From assembly GCF_004792515.1 (NCBI RefSeq), contig NZ_CP038865.1, forward strand, positions 642,001 through 706,000: a stretch of 64,000 bases of DNA, written 5' to 3'. The DNA comes from Vagococcus xieshaowenii (GTDB lineage Bacteria > Bacillota > Bacilli > Lactobacillales > Vagococcaceae). The notes below the pieces were generated by a model. That model ran no database searches. It saw nothing but the letters and a program-made list of their open reading frames with translations, and was not told where the DNA came from. This document shows positions 61,196 to 64,000 of this stretch, in pieces (position 1 is the first letter of the stretch; each line of letters begins with the position of its first letter). Made by a program: the position numbers and the translations under genes.

Positions 61196-61264
61196 TAGCT
61201 CAAAAAAAATTTTTTTATGAAACAAATTGAGCTATTCAATGTTTTTTTTTAAGCTATGATAATA
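61196..61264. promoter_or_regulatory. Two inverted repeats in the bglP leader
   Basis: TAGCTCAA (61196-61203) and TTGAGCTA (61227-61234) form an 8-bp inverted repeat 23 bp apart. About 20 bp further, GCTAT-GATA-ATAGC (61253-61266) is a perfect 5-bp inverted repeat that overlaps a GATAAT -10-like element. They are plausible binding sites for the neighbouring Mga-like regulator. Confidence 0.4.
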
Positions 61265-61296
61265 GCATCAAGTAATAAAAATAACAAGGAGGATAA

Positions 61297-64000
<2,704 letters not shown>

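Overview
This 64 kb window is an ordinary stretch of chromosome from a low-GC Gram-positive bacterium of the order Lactobacillales, most likely Enterococcaceae (Enterococcus or Vagococcus; inferred from gene content, not from a database search). The evidence is AT-rich DNA with strong AGGAGG-type ribosome binding sites, short intergenic hairpins followed by T-runs, a complete liaFSR locus plus a separate liaXYZ locus, a fused RNase PH / RdgB gene, and Bacillus-like core order (ylaN-ftsW-pyc, ylbF-ylbG-rsmD-coaD-sepM, nrdR-dnaB-dnaI, yceD-rpmF, ysgA-like...pheS-pheT, murI-rph/rdgB-phosphoesterase). There is no prophage, CRISPR array, defence island or conjugative element. The only mobile element is one ISL3-family insertion sequence.

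Layout. 1-4.4 kb: 3' end of rpoC, a universal stress protein, tRNA-Thr(GGT), a GNAT acetyltransferase, mltG and greA. 4.37-5.89 kb: an intact ISL3-family IS with a perfect 8-bp target duplication, inserted directly after the greA stop codon. 6.0-9.2 kb: liaF-liaS-liaR (envelope stress sensing) and a KtrA-type potassium channel regulator. 9.3-20.3 kb: a cysteine-free HesB-fold protein, a DUF1189 membrane protein, sodA, ylaN-ftsW-pyc, a CAP-like exported protein, ylbF, ylbG, rsmD-coaD-sepM. 20.4-34.3 kb: recD2, an unknown acidic/basic protein, murC, a Bax-inhibitor family membrane protein, polA, mutM, coaE, nrdR, dnaB-dnaI, yceD-rpmF. 34.4-38.2 kb: gnd and a CovR/ArlR-type two-component system. 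38.2-40.6 kb (minus strand): a GNAT enzyme, a 38-codon small ORF behind an M-box (Mg2+) riboswitch, yidC and an acylphosphatase. 40.7-46.3 kb: an rRNA methyltransferase, an HD hydrolase, an HxlR regulator and a T-box-controlled pheST operon. 46.4-51.0 kb: a CofE-like protein, murI, fused rph/rdgB, a phosphoesterase and a CBS protein. 51.1-54.5 kb: an sdpR/sdpI-like pair and liaX-liaY-liaZ. 54.6-59.4 kb: RqcH/FbpA, an unknown membrane protein, a XerS-like protein that has lost its catalytic residues, and an MpfA/CorC-type transporter. 59.6-64 kb: an Mga-like regulator, a beta-glucoside PTS and the start of a 6-phospho-beta-glucosidase.

How the genes fit together. Two themes recur. Envelope stress and wall synthesis are covered by liaFSR/liaXYZ, mltG, ftsW, murC, murI, yidC and sepM; imperfect palindromes lie upstream of both liaF and liaX and are candidate LiaR sites. 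Cation homeostasis is covered by KtrA, the MpfA-type protein and the M-box. The most unusual item is the M-box: it is intact, has its own promoter, terminator and visible antiterminator pairing, but the genes it would control are a 38-residue peptide and a GNAT acetyltransferase rather than a recognisable Mg2+ transporter. Start codons were chosen from ribosome-binding-site spacing and family N-termini, so several proteins are given shorter than their longest open frame.
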